From contig JAKJHU010000759.1 of assembly GCA_022316685.1 (NCBI GenBank), positions 1-64,000 on the forward strand: 64,000 nucleotides of DNA, read 5' to 3'. The DNA is from Progne subis subis. Its lineage: Eukaryota; Chordata; Aves; Passeriformes; Hirundinidae. Below are positions 44,058-55,261 of this stretch, piece after piece. Every line of letters begins with the position of its first letter. Within the stretch, counting starts at the first letter, position 1. Position numbers and translations under genes: made by a program. The notes under the pieces were generated by a model. It did not search any database, was not told the origin of the DNA, and saw only the letters and a program-made list of their open reading frames with translations.

Positions 44058-45229
44058 CCAAGGAGAATCTGTGTACAGTACAGAACCTCATGGAACCAAG
44101 GGCCATTGTGGCACAGCAAGGCCTTGTGGAACCAAAGGGACCATGGTGACACTACGGAACCTCATGGAACTAACGGGTCCATGGTGACACAGCAGGGCTG
44201 CAGAACCAAGGAGTCCATTGTGACACTGCAGAACCTCATGGGATCACGGTGTCCATGTTACAGCACTGAACCTCATGGAACAAAGGGTCCATGGTGACAC
44301 TGTGGAACCAAGGAGACTGTTGCTGGCAGTACAAAACCTCATGGAACCAAAAGTCCATTGTGACATTGTGGGGCCTCATGGAACCATGGAGACCATTAGG
44401 ATACATCAGGACCCACTGGAACCAAGGAGTCATTGTTCCACTGCAGGGCCTTGTATAACCAAGGCGTCATTGTAGCAGAGAAGGGCCTCATGGAATCAAG
44501 GGGATCATAGTGACACTGTGGGGCTCCATGAGACCACAGGGACATTCTAACTCTGTAGCCACAGATACCATTGTTACAAAACGGGGCATCATGGAACCAA
44601 GGAGGCCATTGTGATCCAGCGGGGAACCCACTGAGATTATGATGACACTTCAAGGCCTTGTGACACAATAGGGCCATTATGGATCTGCAGGGCCTCAGGG
44701 AACCAATGAGACCATTGTGACATTGCACAGCCTCATGGCAGCAAGGGGCCATTGTGACACTGTGCCACCATGGAACCAAGGAGACCATTGTGACACTACA
44801 GGGCTCCATGGAACTAAGAACTCATGTAACAGTGAGGGGCCCAATGGCATCAAGTCACCATTCCATACTTCAGGGCCTCATGGAACCAAGGTGCCCTTGT
44901 GACACTGCAGGGACCTCATGGAAGCAATGAGACCATTCTGGCACTCTGAGTCCCCAGTGAAACCAAGGGACCATTGTGACGCCACAGGACCTCAGAAAAC
45001 CAAGGCAACCACTGGGACACTGCAAAGCCTCTTGGAAGCAAGGGGCCATTGTGCCACTGCGCAGGCAAGGAGAGCAGTCTGATATCATTGGGGCTCATGT
45101 AAACAAAGATCTCTTGTTATACCACAGGGCCTCATGGAACCAAGGGGGAAATTGTGATGCTGCATGTCCCAAGGATCCAAGAACATGGAACAGGTCTGGT
45201 TGGCTTGGCCTCTGGGGTCCACCTGAATG
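44058..45229 (+). repeat. 37-bp minisatellite array, copy 6
   Basis: Mirror of 34,360-35,500, about 1.2 kb. It ends at the junction 'caggtctggttggcttggcc' (45,193-45,212), which is followed by the solo LTR at 45,236. Confidence 0.88.
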
Positions 45230-45235
45230 GTCCAG

Positions 45236-45535
45236 TGTTGCTAGTGGACACGAGTAAATACTCAGAGATTTGACTCCACAAGACGAAGGCTGAAGAAGAA
45301 AAGACTTTATTGTTTACAAAGACCTCGCTTTTATAGGTGTTGAAGAATGACCAGGGATTGGAGAACAAGGCTACCACCTCTCCATCCCACTGGCCAGGCT
45401 ACAAGTCCATCAGTTGGCTATCATCAGAAAGGAATGTGGAAAAACAAGATGTTACATCAGAAAGCTGTGGGAAAATTCAGTCAGAGCTGTAAACATCTCA
45501 CAAAAGCTCACATAATATGGCAACAGTCCAGCTGA
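45236..45535 (-). mobile_element. solo LTR, mirror of 34,067-34,353
   Basis: A 300-bp LTR with plus-strand ends TGTTGCTAG and GGCAACA, flanked by GTCCAG at 45,230-45,235 and 45,536-45,541. That is the reverse complement of the CTGGAC duplication in the left arm. It inserted before the inverted duplication formed. Confidence 0.9.
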
Positions 45536-45541
45536 CCTTGA

Positions 45542-47110
45542 CATGTTGACGACTGCTTCTCATCTGTCCCTGAAACCCTGGAGTTCCATGCTTTTATTCC
45601 TGTGGGAAAGAACTGTCCTTCTCCAGGTGCCCATGGCTGAAATTGGGATTTGCCTCCAAATTTGATTATATCCAAGGATTGTTCGCATATGAAACCTGCC
45701 AGGACAGACATCTCTGCCTGGCCTTGGCCTCTTGGGAGCTGCTTCTCATCTGTTTTCAAGTCATTGTGGGGCCATGCTTCTCTTCCCATGGAAAAAAAAA
45801 AAAAAAAAAAACCAAAAAACCAACATCTTTCAAGTCCAGGTGTCCACTTCCAAAACTGGGAATCTGTCTCCAGAATTCCTTATATCCAAATCTAGCTCCG
45901 AGTCAAAAGCTCCCAGGACTGTATATGTTCCCTTGGTTTCCGAGGGTGACCTCTCATCTGCCTTTGAACCACTGTAGGTCTGTACTTTCCTTCTGTTGAG
46001 GGTTAAGTTCTCCTGTAGAATTTTTCTCCCCCCCCATGAGTTGCTAGATTTTTAAGTAGGGTAGTTAAGTGGTGCTTAACCTGACAAAAGAAGTTGATCA
46101 CTTGGTTTTGGGGAAGGGAGGAGGCTCCCGGGAGAGCTAAGGTGTGGGCTCACTTCTCTCAGTTTTCCTGGGGAGGACGGTCGGGCTACGGGGTAGCTGC
46201 CTGGAGTCCACAGCTAACGGAGGAGTCTAGTCCTGGGAATTCTATCATCTGTTGGAGTGCCCAGGAATTCGGAGTTTCTTCATTACCCTACTGGATTTTG
46301 GGTCAGCCCGGGGTCCAGCCGCTGCGGGTTCTCCGGCACTGCCCAATTCATCTGCCGGGGCACCCCCCTGCCTGCTGAGGACAATCCATCGCTTCCAGCT
46401 TGCAGCCATCAGCGACGGACTTTTCCACCGTTTGCCCTCGGGGTTCTTTGGTTCTGTTTTACTGTTATTATAAGTGCTGTTGTTGTTTGTCTGTCCTGTT
46501 ATATTTACTAGTAAAGGACTGTTATTCCTTTTCCCCATAGCTCTGACCGAAAGTTTTTTTTTTAATCTTCTAAATTATAATAACACGGAGGGAAAGATTT
46601 GAATTCCTTATTTCCTGGAGAGGCCTGCCTACCCTTAGCAGACAACTGTCTTTTTCAAACCAAGACACCTTCCTGTGGAAAAGAACTGTCCTTCTTTTCC
46701 AGACACCCATGGACAAAACTAGAATTTGGCCTCCCAAACTCCATCCATCCAAGGATAGATCCCAGACAAAAGCTGTCAAGACAAAAAGATCAGACTGGAC
46801 TTGCCTTCCTTGAAGCTGCATCTAATCAGCCTTTGAAACACTGGGGCTCTGCCCTTTCCTTCCTGTAGAAAAGAACTGTCATTCTGGTCTAGGAACCCAC
46901 AGCTAAAATGGAATTTTACCTCCAAAACTCCACAAATATGCAAGAGGAGTTTTCAGACAAAAGCTGCAAAGACAGACAGAGCTGTCTCGCCTTGGCCTCA
47001 GGTGAGTGCCTCTCATCTGCCTTCAAAACATCAGAGTTCTGATATTTTCTTCCTATAGAGAAGAACCGTCCTTCTTGAGTGGGTACCTATGGCCTCAAGC
47101 ACATGACCAC
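45542..47110 (+). repeat. ~187-bp tandem repeat array, copy 4, LTR-interrupted
   Basis: Units run from 45,542 to 45,993 and from 46,668 to about 47,110, separated by a solo LTR. A 19-base A run (about 45,790-45,810) replaces a shorter T-rich stretch in the left arm (around 33,795). Non-coding. Confidence 0.83.
45994..46667 (+). mobile_element. solo ERVL-type LTR, right arm only
   Basis: A 674-bp LTR starts TGTTGAGGGTTAAG and ends CAAACCAAGACA, with a perfect 5-bp duplication CCTTC at 45,989-45,993 and 46,668-46,672. It is the same family as 27,791-28,574. The left arm keeps the uninterrupted target with a single copy of the pentamer (GAAGG at 33,627-33,631). Confidence 0.93.
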
Positions 47111-47395
47111 TAAATCTGGACAAAGGAGCTCTGTGCTCAGTGGAGTGGAGACTGAGGACAGGGGACGAGAGCCCTGGGGAGGGATTGAAGGGTGGTTTCA
47201 GAGATGGTGAATCCCTTTGAAATAGTAGAGAAGAGCCAGAGAAGGAAAAAACTTAATGCAAAGTGCAGCTGAGGCGGACCAGACTGGAACCAAAGAGGAA
47301 AGAATTTTCCTTCTTCCAGGGCAGTGCTGTGGTGTAACACATCCCTCAGAAGGAGTCTGGAGCAGCCCAAGGCTTTGTGTGGCCAGGCAGAGGCA

Positions 47396-50302
47396 GGCAG
47401 GAGGCAGAGCTGTCAGCAAAGGAAGGGGCCAGCGAGGTGGGGCAGCCGGGGGATGACGACAGCCTGCAGGGACAGAGGCGCAGGGCATGGACACCGTAGG
47501 ACAGCCTGGGCTGGAGAGGGCACAGGGATGGGCAGCAGCTGAAAGGCCCTGACACAGCCAACTCCTGCAGCACTTGGGCCATGGCTGCTGGCCCTGGGCC
47601 TGAGCCATGAGCAGGAGACAAGTGACCCTGGCAGGCCTGGGGCCTCATTGCCTCCTTGTCCCTGCTCAGCAGCCTGGCAGGGGCCGCCCCATGGTGCTGC
47701 CCTTGGCATTGCACATCCCCACATCCCAGTGTCCTGGGAAGAGCCCTGAGCACTGAGGGAGGGACAGGATCTGCCTTGGCAGGGGCTGGGGCTCAGGCCT
47801 TGGCCCTTTGCATTCCTGAAACACATCCAGGTTTGCTGAGCATCAGAGACACCTTTGCCTTGTTTGTCCCCACCTGTCATCACTGCCTGCAGTGTTCTTC
47901 TCTACATGGAACATGGGGACACTTTCTGACTCATGCCCCTCAATGGGACCCATTAAAACTTTAAGAAACTTCAGTGTTTCATTCTCATTTGAAGTTCTTG
48001 CAAAGCTTTTTGAAGACACTCTCAGGGACTGAGAATGATTTAAACAGCACCAAAGCCCTGAGAGGGTCATTAAAGTCCTTGTGCTCTGTCTGTGCTGCTG
48101 TACTGGGCTGAGCTCCTGGCACAGAGGCAGCTCCTGGCAAGCAAGAAGAGCTTCAAAAAGACATTTCTCCTGAGGAACAGCTCCTCTTCCAGCCCAGCAG
48201 GGCTGAGGGCACAGCCTGCAGGTACCAGAGAGCAGAGAAGCAGACAGAAGCTTAAAGGAGCTGGAAGGACAATACTGAGATTATTCACAGAGAAATCTTC
48301 ACAACTTTTGAAAATTCTGAACTTCTTCATGGAGAAATCTACACCACTCCTGACAGAGTCAGTCTCTGGCTGCAGGGATCTCCTCAAGCTGACCCAGGAC
48401 AGGACTGACATGACTGTAAGGATGGCTCTGCTGCCCTTTCTGCTTTGGGGGAGGATGTGCTCCAGAGCGGGGCTGCCCTGGGCACCGTCAGAGGGACAGG
48501 GCAGGATGGCTCCTGCTGCCAGGGACGGCTGCAGGGGCTGAAGCTGGGGCTGCAGCCAGGGGTGCCCAGGGCTGTCGTGCAGAGCAGCTCCTGCAGCCCT
48601 GAGGGCTCTTGGCCAGGCCAGGGCATCTGCCACTTGCCAGGGGCAGCTCTCAGCCTGCCTGGGAGCTCCCATGGATGGTGGAGGGGAGCTGTGGGTGCAA
48701 GGAGTGACTCCTGCCAGGGCAGGTCCTGCTGCTATGGAGAGGGTGCTGTGTGGGCCAGGGCTGCTCAGAGCTCCAGCTCATGCCCAGGTCATTTCTTAAG
48801 GGACTTGTCATGAGCTCATTCAGGGCAGGAATTTCCTACCTGAGTCTGTTCTTTGCTGAATCTATGGTCCCACTTTTCCCCGGCTCAACTTGGTGGGAAT
48901 GGAAACTCAGCTAGGGAGGGCAGGGCAGGGGCTGAGTAACTTAAACCATTACCCTGAGTTTTCCTGGGAACCTCAGCAAGTGCCTCCAGCTCCCCAGCCT
49001 CCAGATCCATGCAGCATCCCCTTTCCATGGTGCCCAGGCCTGGGGGAGCTGTTCTTTAATCCCTGCAGCCCCGAGCAGCTGCAGGGCAGAGCTGGCCCAG
49101 GGGCTGGGCTGGGCTCTGGCAGCACTGGCAGGGAAGGAGCCCGGGGCCACAGGAACAGCTCGGGCTGGGACAGCTCCAGCAGCAGAGGCGTGGGCAGGGA
49201 GGGAGGGAGGCAGTGCTGAGGGAAGCCCTGCTGCAGGGGAGATGTGGCACCTGCCGGCCCTGCCCTGCAGGGCACACACTGCCCTGAGCAGCACAGCTCT
49301 TGTGTCCCCTCGCAGCCAGCACAGCCCTCAGCCCGGGGGCTCGGGGCCCTCAGTCCCCTCCTGGGCCAGCAGAGCAGCCCCAGAGATGAAGGGCATCTCT
49401 CCTGCCATGTGCCCATTCCCTGCTGACCAGGGCCTGAGGGCCACTGTCCTGCACTGCTGCTGCCTGCCAGGGGCTGTGCAGGGCTGGGCAGGGAAAGGCT
49501 TTTCCTCAGGGCCCAGCTCTCTCTCTCCTTGCCTTGCCCAGGTGCTCCTGGCATTGCTGACGGGCTCTCTGGGAATGGCAGTTCCAGCTGCAGGCTCAGG
49601 CCCAGCCCTTGGGCTCCTCCTGTGCAGGCTGAGCACAGCAATGGGGTGTCCCAGCTCCCTCTTCCCTGGGGAGCTCTGGGCAGGGCAGGCTGGGAATGAG
49701 CCGACTCTCCCTGACTTTGGGAAAGGCAGGAGCCACTTTGTGCGCCAGGGATCCCTCTGCTCTCAGCAGTGTCTCCTGGCTTTCCAGGGTAACACGGGAG
49801 TGGAGCTCAGAAAGGTGCAAGTCCATGGCAGCTGGAAACAGGAGAGAGGGACAGAGCAGCTCCCCTCAGTCTGCACTAAGGCTCAGACAATCCTTCTGCC
49901 TCACTGGACACTCTGTTCTCCCCAGGCGCAGCAGAATCTCTTGTTCTGCCTCCTGCAATCCCCATCCCTTCACCCTGGCAGCTTCTGCGCCTTAGGACGG
50001 GATTCTTTGTCCAAATTCAAACACCAGGACTGGCCCCTGCTCTCACTGATCCCCTGCACTGACTGGGGGTCAGGGCTGACTCCTAGGTGTGCTGCTGCTT
50101 GAGGTCTGGCTCCTCACTGAACATTGGCCAGCAGCAATCTCCAGCAACCAAGATGAAGGAAGTTCTGCAAGATGTAGACAAAGGGGTGGTATTTATTGGC
50201 AGGGAATGGTCTGTGAGAAAGGGTTTTGACTCTTCTATGAGAAATCTCCCCTCAAACTTCACTATCTTTCTTCCTAAAGGTTGAAACAGCCAGACACTGC
50301 AA
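47396..50302 (-). repeat. OR 5'-flank block, copy C
   Basis: Inverted copy of 10,419-13,310 and 30,044-32,930, lying upstream of OR-C. The stretch 48,973-49,641 (minus) keeps the 222-codon open frame of the other copies with about one residue changed. The connector 47,111-47,395 mirrors 32,931-33,234. Non-coding. Confidence 0.8.
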
Positions 50303-51181
50303 ATGTCCAAAAGACGCTCCATCAGCCACTTCCTCCTGCTGCCATTGGCACACACGCGGCAGCTGCAGCTCCTGCACTTCTGCCTCTTCCTGGGCATCTC
50401 CCTGGCTGCCCTCCTGGCCAACGGCCTCATCATCAGCGCCGTAGCCTGCGGCCACCTCCTGCACACGCCCATGTTCTTCTTCCTGCTCAACCTGGCCCTC
50501 ACCGACCTGGGCTCCATCCTCACCATTGTCCCCAAAGCCATGCACAATTCCCTCTGGGACACCAGGACCATTTCCTACGAAGGATGTGCTGCACAGCTAT
50601 TTACTTTTGTATTTTTCATTTCAGCAGAGGTTCCCCTGCTCACCATCATATGCTACGACTGCTATGTGTCCATCTGCAAACCCCTGCACTACGGGACCCT
50701 CCTGGGCAGCAGAACTTGTGCCCACATGGCAGCAGCTGCCTGGGCCAGTGCCTTTCTCTACGCTCTGCTGCACACAGCCAATACATTTTCCCCGCCCCTG
50801 TGCCAGGGCAATGCCCTGGGCCAGTTCTTCTGTGAAATTCCACACATCCTCAAGCTCTCCTGCTCACACTCCAAACTCAGGGAACTTGGGATTATTGTGC
50901 TTGGATCCTGTTTATCATTTGGTTGTTTTGTGTTTATTTTTTTCTCATATGTGCAGATCTTCGGGGCCGTGCTGAGTATCCCCTGTGAGCAGGGACGGCA
51001 CAAAGCCTTTTCCACCTGCCTCCCTCACCTGGCCGTGCTCTCCCTGTTTCTCAGCACTGGCTTTTTTGCCTACCTGAAGCCCCCCTCCATCTCCTCTCCA
51101 TCCCTGGATCTGGCACTGTCAGTTCTGTACTCAGTGGTGCCTCCAGCCCTGAACCCCCTCATCTACAGCCTGAAGAACTAG
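50303..51181 (+). CDS. olfactory receptor OR-C (OR14-like), truncated tail
   Basis: A 292-codon frame covers all seven membrane spans of an odorant receptor, a G-protein-coupled receptor of olfactory neurons. Landmarks: GN in TM1 (residues 40-41), LHTPMFFFLLNLALTDL (53-69), the conserved Cys 95, KPLHYGTLLG (126-135), extracellular-loop cysteines around 167-187, KAFSTCLPHLAVLSLF (234-249) and NPLIYSL (284-290). Three defects are visible. The DRY arginine is Cys (D119-C120-Y121). The N-terminal NSS sequon of OR-A and OR-B is changed to KRR. A TAG at 51,179-51,181 replaces the CAG codon of the RNQ motif, removing the C-terminal tail of about 15 residues. It may be a young pseudogene. The start is the ATG aligned with the other copies. 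Confidence 0.85.
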   Translation: MSKRRSISHFLLLPLAHTRQLQLLHFCLFLGISLAALLANGLIISAVACGHLLHTPMFFFLLNLALTDLGSILTIVPKAMHNSLWDTRTISYEGCAAQLFTFVFFISAEVPLLTIICYDCYVSICKPLHYGTLLGSRTCAHMAAAAWASAFLYALLHTANTFSPPLCQGNALGQFFCEIPHILKLSCSHSKLRELGIIVLGSCLSFGCFVFIFFSYVQIFGAVLSIPCEQGRHKAFSTCLPHLAVLSLFLSTGFFAYLKPPSISSPSLDLALSVLYSVVPPALNPLIYSLKN

Positions 51182-52182
51182 GAGCTCAAGGCTGCAGTGT
51201 GGAAACTGATCACTGGAGAATGTTATATATATTTAACTGCTGCCAGTTTCTGCAAATCACTTGTAATTAAAGTAATTTTTGATACGTCTTTTTGGTCTCA
51301 TTTGGGATGTTCTTTTTCTTTGTTTTACTTTTTTAATATTGTCTACAAAGAAGGATCATGGTTTGTTCCATTTTCTTTCTCTCCATCATTGCTGTGGCCT
51401 CAACCTGTATCAATAAGGAGCTGTGCTCTCAGTAGCTATAAATGAGTTAAAGGATCTCCCAGCAGAGATTTCTCAATAGATGCCCATTTTGTTCCCTTCT
51501 CTGGAGCTGCAGCAGCAATGTCTGTGTGCAGAGCTGGGGCAGATCAGTGCTGGCACAGCAGCTGTGCCCAGCAGCAGCAGCACTTGGTGTTGCCAGTGCT
51601 GCTCCCGTGCCCCTGCCCCGCTGCCCTCCTGGCCCTGGTGCTGCTGTAGGGCCTGAGTGCTCTCGGGGCCGGGCACAGTGCTGGGGGTGGCAGTGCCGGG
51701 GCTGCAGCAGGGACAGGCCATGGGCACTGCTGGGGCAGCGCTGACGCCTCAGGCCAGGGCCTGGGGGCTCCAGGCTCCTTGCCCAGGCTCTCTCCAGAAC
51801 ACGCCCAGGCCAATGCTCAGCAGAGAAAAGCCCCATGAGCAGCCCCAGGGTGGCCGTGGGCAGGGTGGGAGCAAACAGCATCACACCATGGGAATGTCCC
51901 TTGGGGAGCAGGATCATCCTACAAGTGCTGCAGCAATTGTCTGCAGGCCCCTGCAGTGCCTTGGGCTGTTCCCTTGCCAGAGGCACATCTGGGGGCGCAT
52001 CTGGGCTGCTGTGTCTGGCTGTGGGGCTCCCTGTTCTGGGCAATGAGGAGGGGCTGCAGAGGCTCTGCAGGACTGACAGGATGGGCTTTGGGGCTGTGTG
52101 GAGAACCAGAGGCACCTGGGCTGCTGGACCTTCTGAGGAGGAGGCCCAGGGCTCATCCTGCAACTGCTCCAAGGGTGGTTTT
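51182..52182 (+). repeat. OR 3'-flank block, copy C
   Basis: Just after the TAG, the old tail is still readable in frame (ELKAAVWKLITGE). The region 51,447-52,182 mirrors 8,570-9,300. The A+T-rich 51,225-51,445 is not clearly matched in OR-A. No gene. Confidence 0.68.
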
Positions 52183-54000
52183 AGAGAATCACAGAATCAG
52201 CAAAGCTGGGAAATATCTTGGGAATGTCCAACCTGTGCCCTGACAGCACCTTGTATCCCCTGAGCCTCCTCTTCTCCAGGATAAACAATCCCAGCTCCCT
52301 CAGCCGCTCCTCACAGGACTTGTGTTCCAGACCCCTCACCAGCTTTGTTTCCCTTCTCTGGACACGCTGCAGCCCCTCCATGTCCTTCCTAAATTGGGGG
52401 CCCAGAACTGGACACAGCACTCAAGGTGCTGCCTCACCAGTGCTGAGCACAGGGGAAGAATCACTGCCCTGCTCCTGCTGGCCACACCATTCCTGATCCA
52501 GGCCAGGTGCCATTGGCCTTCTTGGCCACATGGGCACACTGCTGGCTCATGTCCAGCCTGCTGTCCATCAGTGCCCCAGGTCCCTTTCTGCCTGGACGCT
52601 CTCCAGCCACTCTGTCCCCAGCCTGTAGCACTGCAGGGGTTGTTGTGGCCAAAGTGCAGGACCTGGTCCTTGGTCTTGTTAAACCTCCCTCTGTTGGATT
52701 TGGACCCTGGATCCAGCCTGTCCAGGTCCCTCTGCAGAGCCCTCCTACCCTCCAGCACATCCACACTCACACCCAGCTTGGTGTCATCTGCAAATTTGCT
52801 GATGGTGGACTCAGTCCTCTCATCCAGATCATCAATGCAGACATTGAAATCCACGCTGGCTGGGTCTGATCCCTCGGCCATCCTGTGGGTGCCCTGTGAT
52901 GGCTCTCAAGGTGATCTGTTCCAGAACCTTGCGGGGCACCGAGGTCAGGCTGACAGGCCTGGAGTTCCCCAGATCCTCCTTCCAGCCCTTCTTGGGGATG
53001 GGCTCACATTGGCACCTCCAGTCCTCTGGGACCTCCCTGCTGAGCCAGGACTGATGAGAAATGATGGAGAGCAGCTTGGTGAGCTCATGCACCAGCTGCC
53101 TCATCCCCCTAGGATGGATCCCATCTGGTCCCAGAGACACCTGTGAGCATCTGAGGGGCTCAGCAGGTCAACAGCTGCTTCCTCCTGGATTCCAGGACGG
53201 CTGTTCTGCTCCCTGGGCCCATCTACCAGCTCAGGAGAACACTTGTCCTGAGGACAACCTGTCTGATTGTTGAAAACTGAGACGAACAAGGTGTTAAGCC
53301 GCTCAGCCTTTTCCTTATCTCTAGTTACTATATTCCTCACAGCATCTAATAAAGACTAAATGTTTTCCTTATCCCACATTTTGCTATAAATTTATTTGTT
53401 GAAATATTTTAATTTTTCAGAAAACTGGTCAGGTTAAATTTTAACTGATCTTTCACCTCTCTAATTTTCTTTCCACATGACCTAACAACATCCTTAAACA
53501 TTTCCTGATTTGCCTGACCTTCTGTCAGAGGTGTTGCACCTTTTTTTTTTTTTCCCCTTGACTTCCCACAAAAGTACCATGGACTGCCAGGCCCATCATT
53601 TTCCTCACTGGTTCATCTTTGGCACACCAGGACAGGATGCTCCTCTCCCCTTAAGATTCCTTTCTTGAAGTGTGTCCATCCTTCCTGGACTCTCCTTTTT
53701 AAGGGCTGTTTTAAGCGCTGTTTTAAGGGTTTTAAGGGCTGTTTCCCTTAAAAAAAATCAGTACCTGATTCGGTACTCCCCAAATCTGCATCCTAGAGAG
53801 GCCAATATAATTTCAGGCCCTCCATAATTTCAGTGTAGATGTTTTGTTGATGCCTTTCCTTCTTTCCCAGAATTCTGGAAAGTTGATTATTTCATGGTCA
53901 CTGCACCTCAGGAAGCCTCAGTCCATCACATCTCCCACCAGCCCTTCTCTGTTTGTGAACAGCAGCAGACAGAGCTTTCCTTGGCAGTGGGAGTGTTACC
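52183..54000 (-). mobile_element. CR1 LINE, 5'-truncated, with EN and RT remnants
   Basis: The minus strand reads from high to low coordinates. The end of the endonuclease domain comes first (about 53,700-53,990; 'HEIINFPEF' and 'ESRKDGHT'-like). The linker follows, then RT entry (SWLSREVPEDWR, RPVSLTSVPRKVLEQI, 52,860-53,060). After an internal deletion near 52,850 the RT palm motif FADD is at 52,783-52,794, followed by the C-terminal region, 3' UTR and the terminal 'attctgtgattct' at 52,183. Stops and an A run break it. It encodes no active protein. Confidence 0.9.
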
Positions 54001-54004
54001 AACA

Positions 54005-54460
54005 ATTTGGTAAAATAAAAAACTCCTTAACACCAATATAGCATTTAGAAGCAGCATTCTTTATTTGGCTGGATGCACGGGGGAACAGCTCCTCCCAAAG
54101 CTGTGCGTGCTGAGTACAGGAAAGTTTCTGTTTACATTCTGTATTTTGCATTCATATTCATTGATGGTTCTGGAATAAACATACAAGTATCATTTCCATG
54201 GAATCATTTACGTATTTCCCTTCCCCATTTCCATGCACACTTCTTTCCTGGGGGTCTCTCCGGTGGTCTCTGGTGCTCACAGACCCCAATGTTCCAGTCA
54301 GCCTGGCTGAGCTGGCAGGACACTGAGGCTGGTGAATTTCCAGTTCCCCTTCTTACACAATGGACATTGTGTGGTTTCCATGGGCCAGTGGTTTTGGAGA
54401 ATGAGCATTGTGTTAGCTCACCAGGTGTAGACCATTTATCATCTGGTAACATGAGGTCAC
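54005..54460 (-). mobile_element. LTR, minus strand, partial
   Basis: A minus-strand polyadenylation signal (TTTATT at about 54,060-54,065) is followed by 'ggatgcacgggggaac', a layout like the ERV1 LTRs here ('gggacacacggggggac'). The right part matches 26,736-26,945. The exact ends are not resolved; the left edge abuts the truncated CR1. Confidence 0.6.
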
Positions 54461-54512
54461 AGAGTGGGCTATGACATAGCAGAGTGGGTTAGGGGAGGTC
54501 ATCGAGCAGCTA

Positions 54513-54644
54513 TGACATCATAGGCCATTTCTGTGACATCACAGAGCCATCTGTGACATCACAGAGCAGAGGTATGACATCATAGAGCTGGCTGTGACAT
54601 TACTGGGTGGCTCTGTGACATCACAGGGGGGCTGTGTGATGTCA
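54513..54644. repeat. ~21-bp tandem array of TGACATCA motifs
   Basis: TGACATCA occurs at 54,513, 54,534, 54,554, 54,575 and 54,616, the variant TGACATTA at 54,594, and the reverse complement TGATGTCA at 54,637. Spacings are 21, 20, 21, 19, 22 and 21 bp. The motif resembles CREB/ATF-type sites, but regulatory function is inference only. Confidence 0.75.
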
Positions 54645-54649
54645 CTGTG

Positions 54650-55261
54650 TTGATCATTCCACGCCAGCCCCCGCTCACAGTTTCCCCCATGAATTCCAAG
54701 GCTGTTCATGTCCAGCAGGGTCCCCTGTCCCCCAGAATCCCCCCAGTGCACCTGGAGCCACAGCCTCCACCAAAGGATGTTCCACAGGATTGACCCCAGA
54801 GCCTGACACGGGGACAAGGGGCTGGGCTGTGTGACCAGGACATCAAGGACGTGCATTATCCAGTCACTGTGGCCTGCATTGGGTTCCCCAGGGCAGGAAA
54901 GATGTCTGGCAGCTGCAGCAGGGTTAGGGAAGGGCTCCAAGGTGGGGCTGGAGCCCTTTGGCTGTGAGCAGAGGCTGAGGGAGCTGGGCTTGTCCAGCCC
55001 AGAGCAGGGAAGGCTGAGGGGCTCCTCATCCCAGCCTGGCAGTGCCACTGAGGAGGTGATGGAGAGCACAGAGCCAGGCTCTTCACCAGGGGCCTGGTGG
55101 GAGACAAAAGACAATGATATAGAGTGAAAGAGGGGAGCTTCAGCCAGGACAGAAGGAAACCTTTGTTCCCATGGGCTCAGCCGGGTGCTGAGATGTTGCC
55201 CCCTCCCTGTCCCTTGGGATTTTCCAATCCAGACCAAATCAAGCCTTGAACCACTTGGTCT
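54650..55261. repeat. duplicated block F, copy 2
   Basis: The stretch 54,780-55,130 matches 40,541-40,920 in reverse. A 232-codon minus-strand frame (54,539-55,237) overlaps the TGACATCA array and matches no known protein; the corresponding frame at 40.5-40.9 kb is shorter. Probably non-coding, possibly an old CR1 remnant. Confidence 0.5.

Larger units (their letters stand above)
41950..51230 (-). repeat. right arm of large inverted duplication
   Basis: Mirror of 29,110-37,610. It is longer mainly because of the extra solo LTR at 45,994-46,667 with its 5-bp duplication. Beyond 51,230 the similarity continues with OR-A's 3' flank (8,563-9,300) rather than with OR-B's. Confidence 0.85.

Noticed and set aside
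44058..45229. Possible CRISPR-like array because of regular short repeats
   Set aside because: Units are contiguous with no unique spacers, the repeats are degenerate, and the host is a vertebrate. It is a minisatellite.
54539..55237. 232-codon minus-strand frame
   Set aside because: It runs through the TGACATCA tandem array and block F with no domain similarity; the block F copy at 40.5-40.9 kb lacks an equivalent frame.
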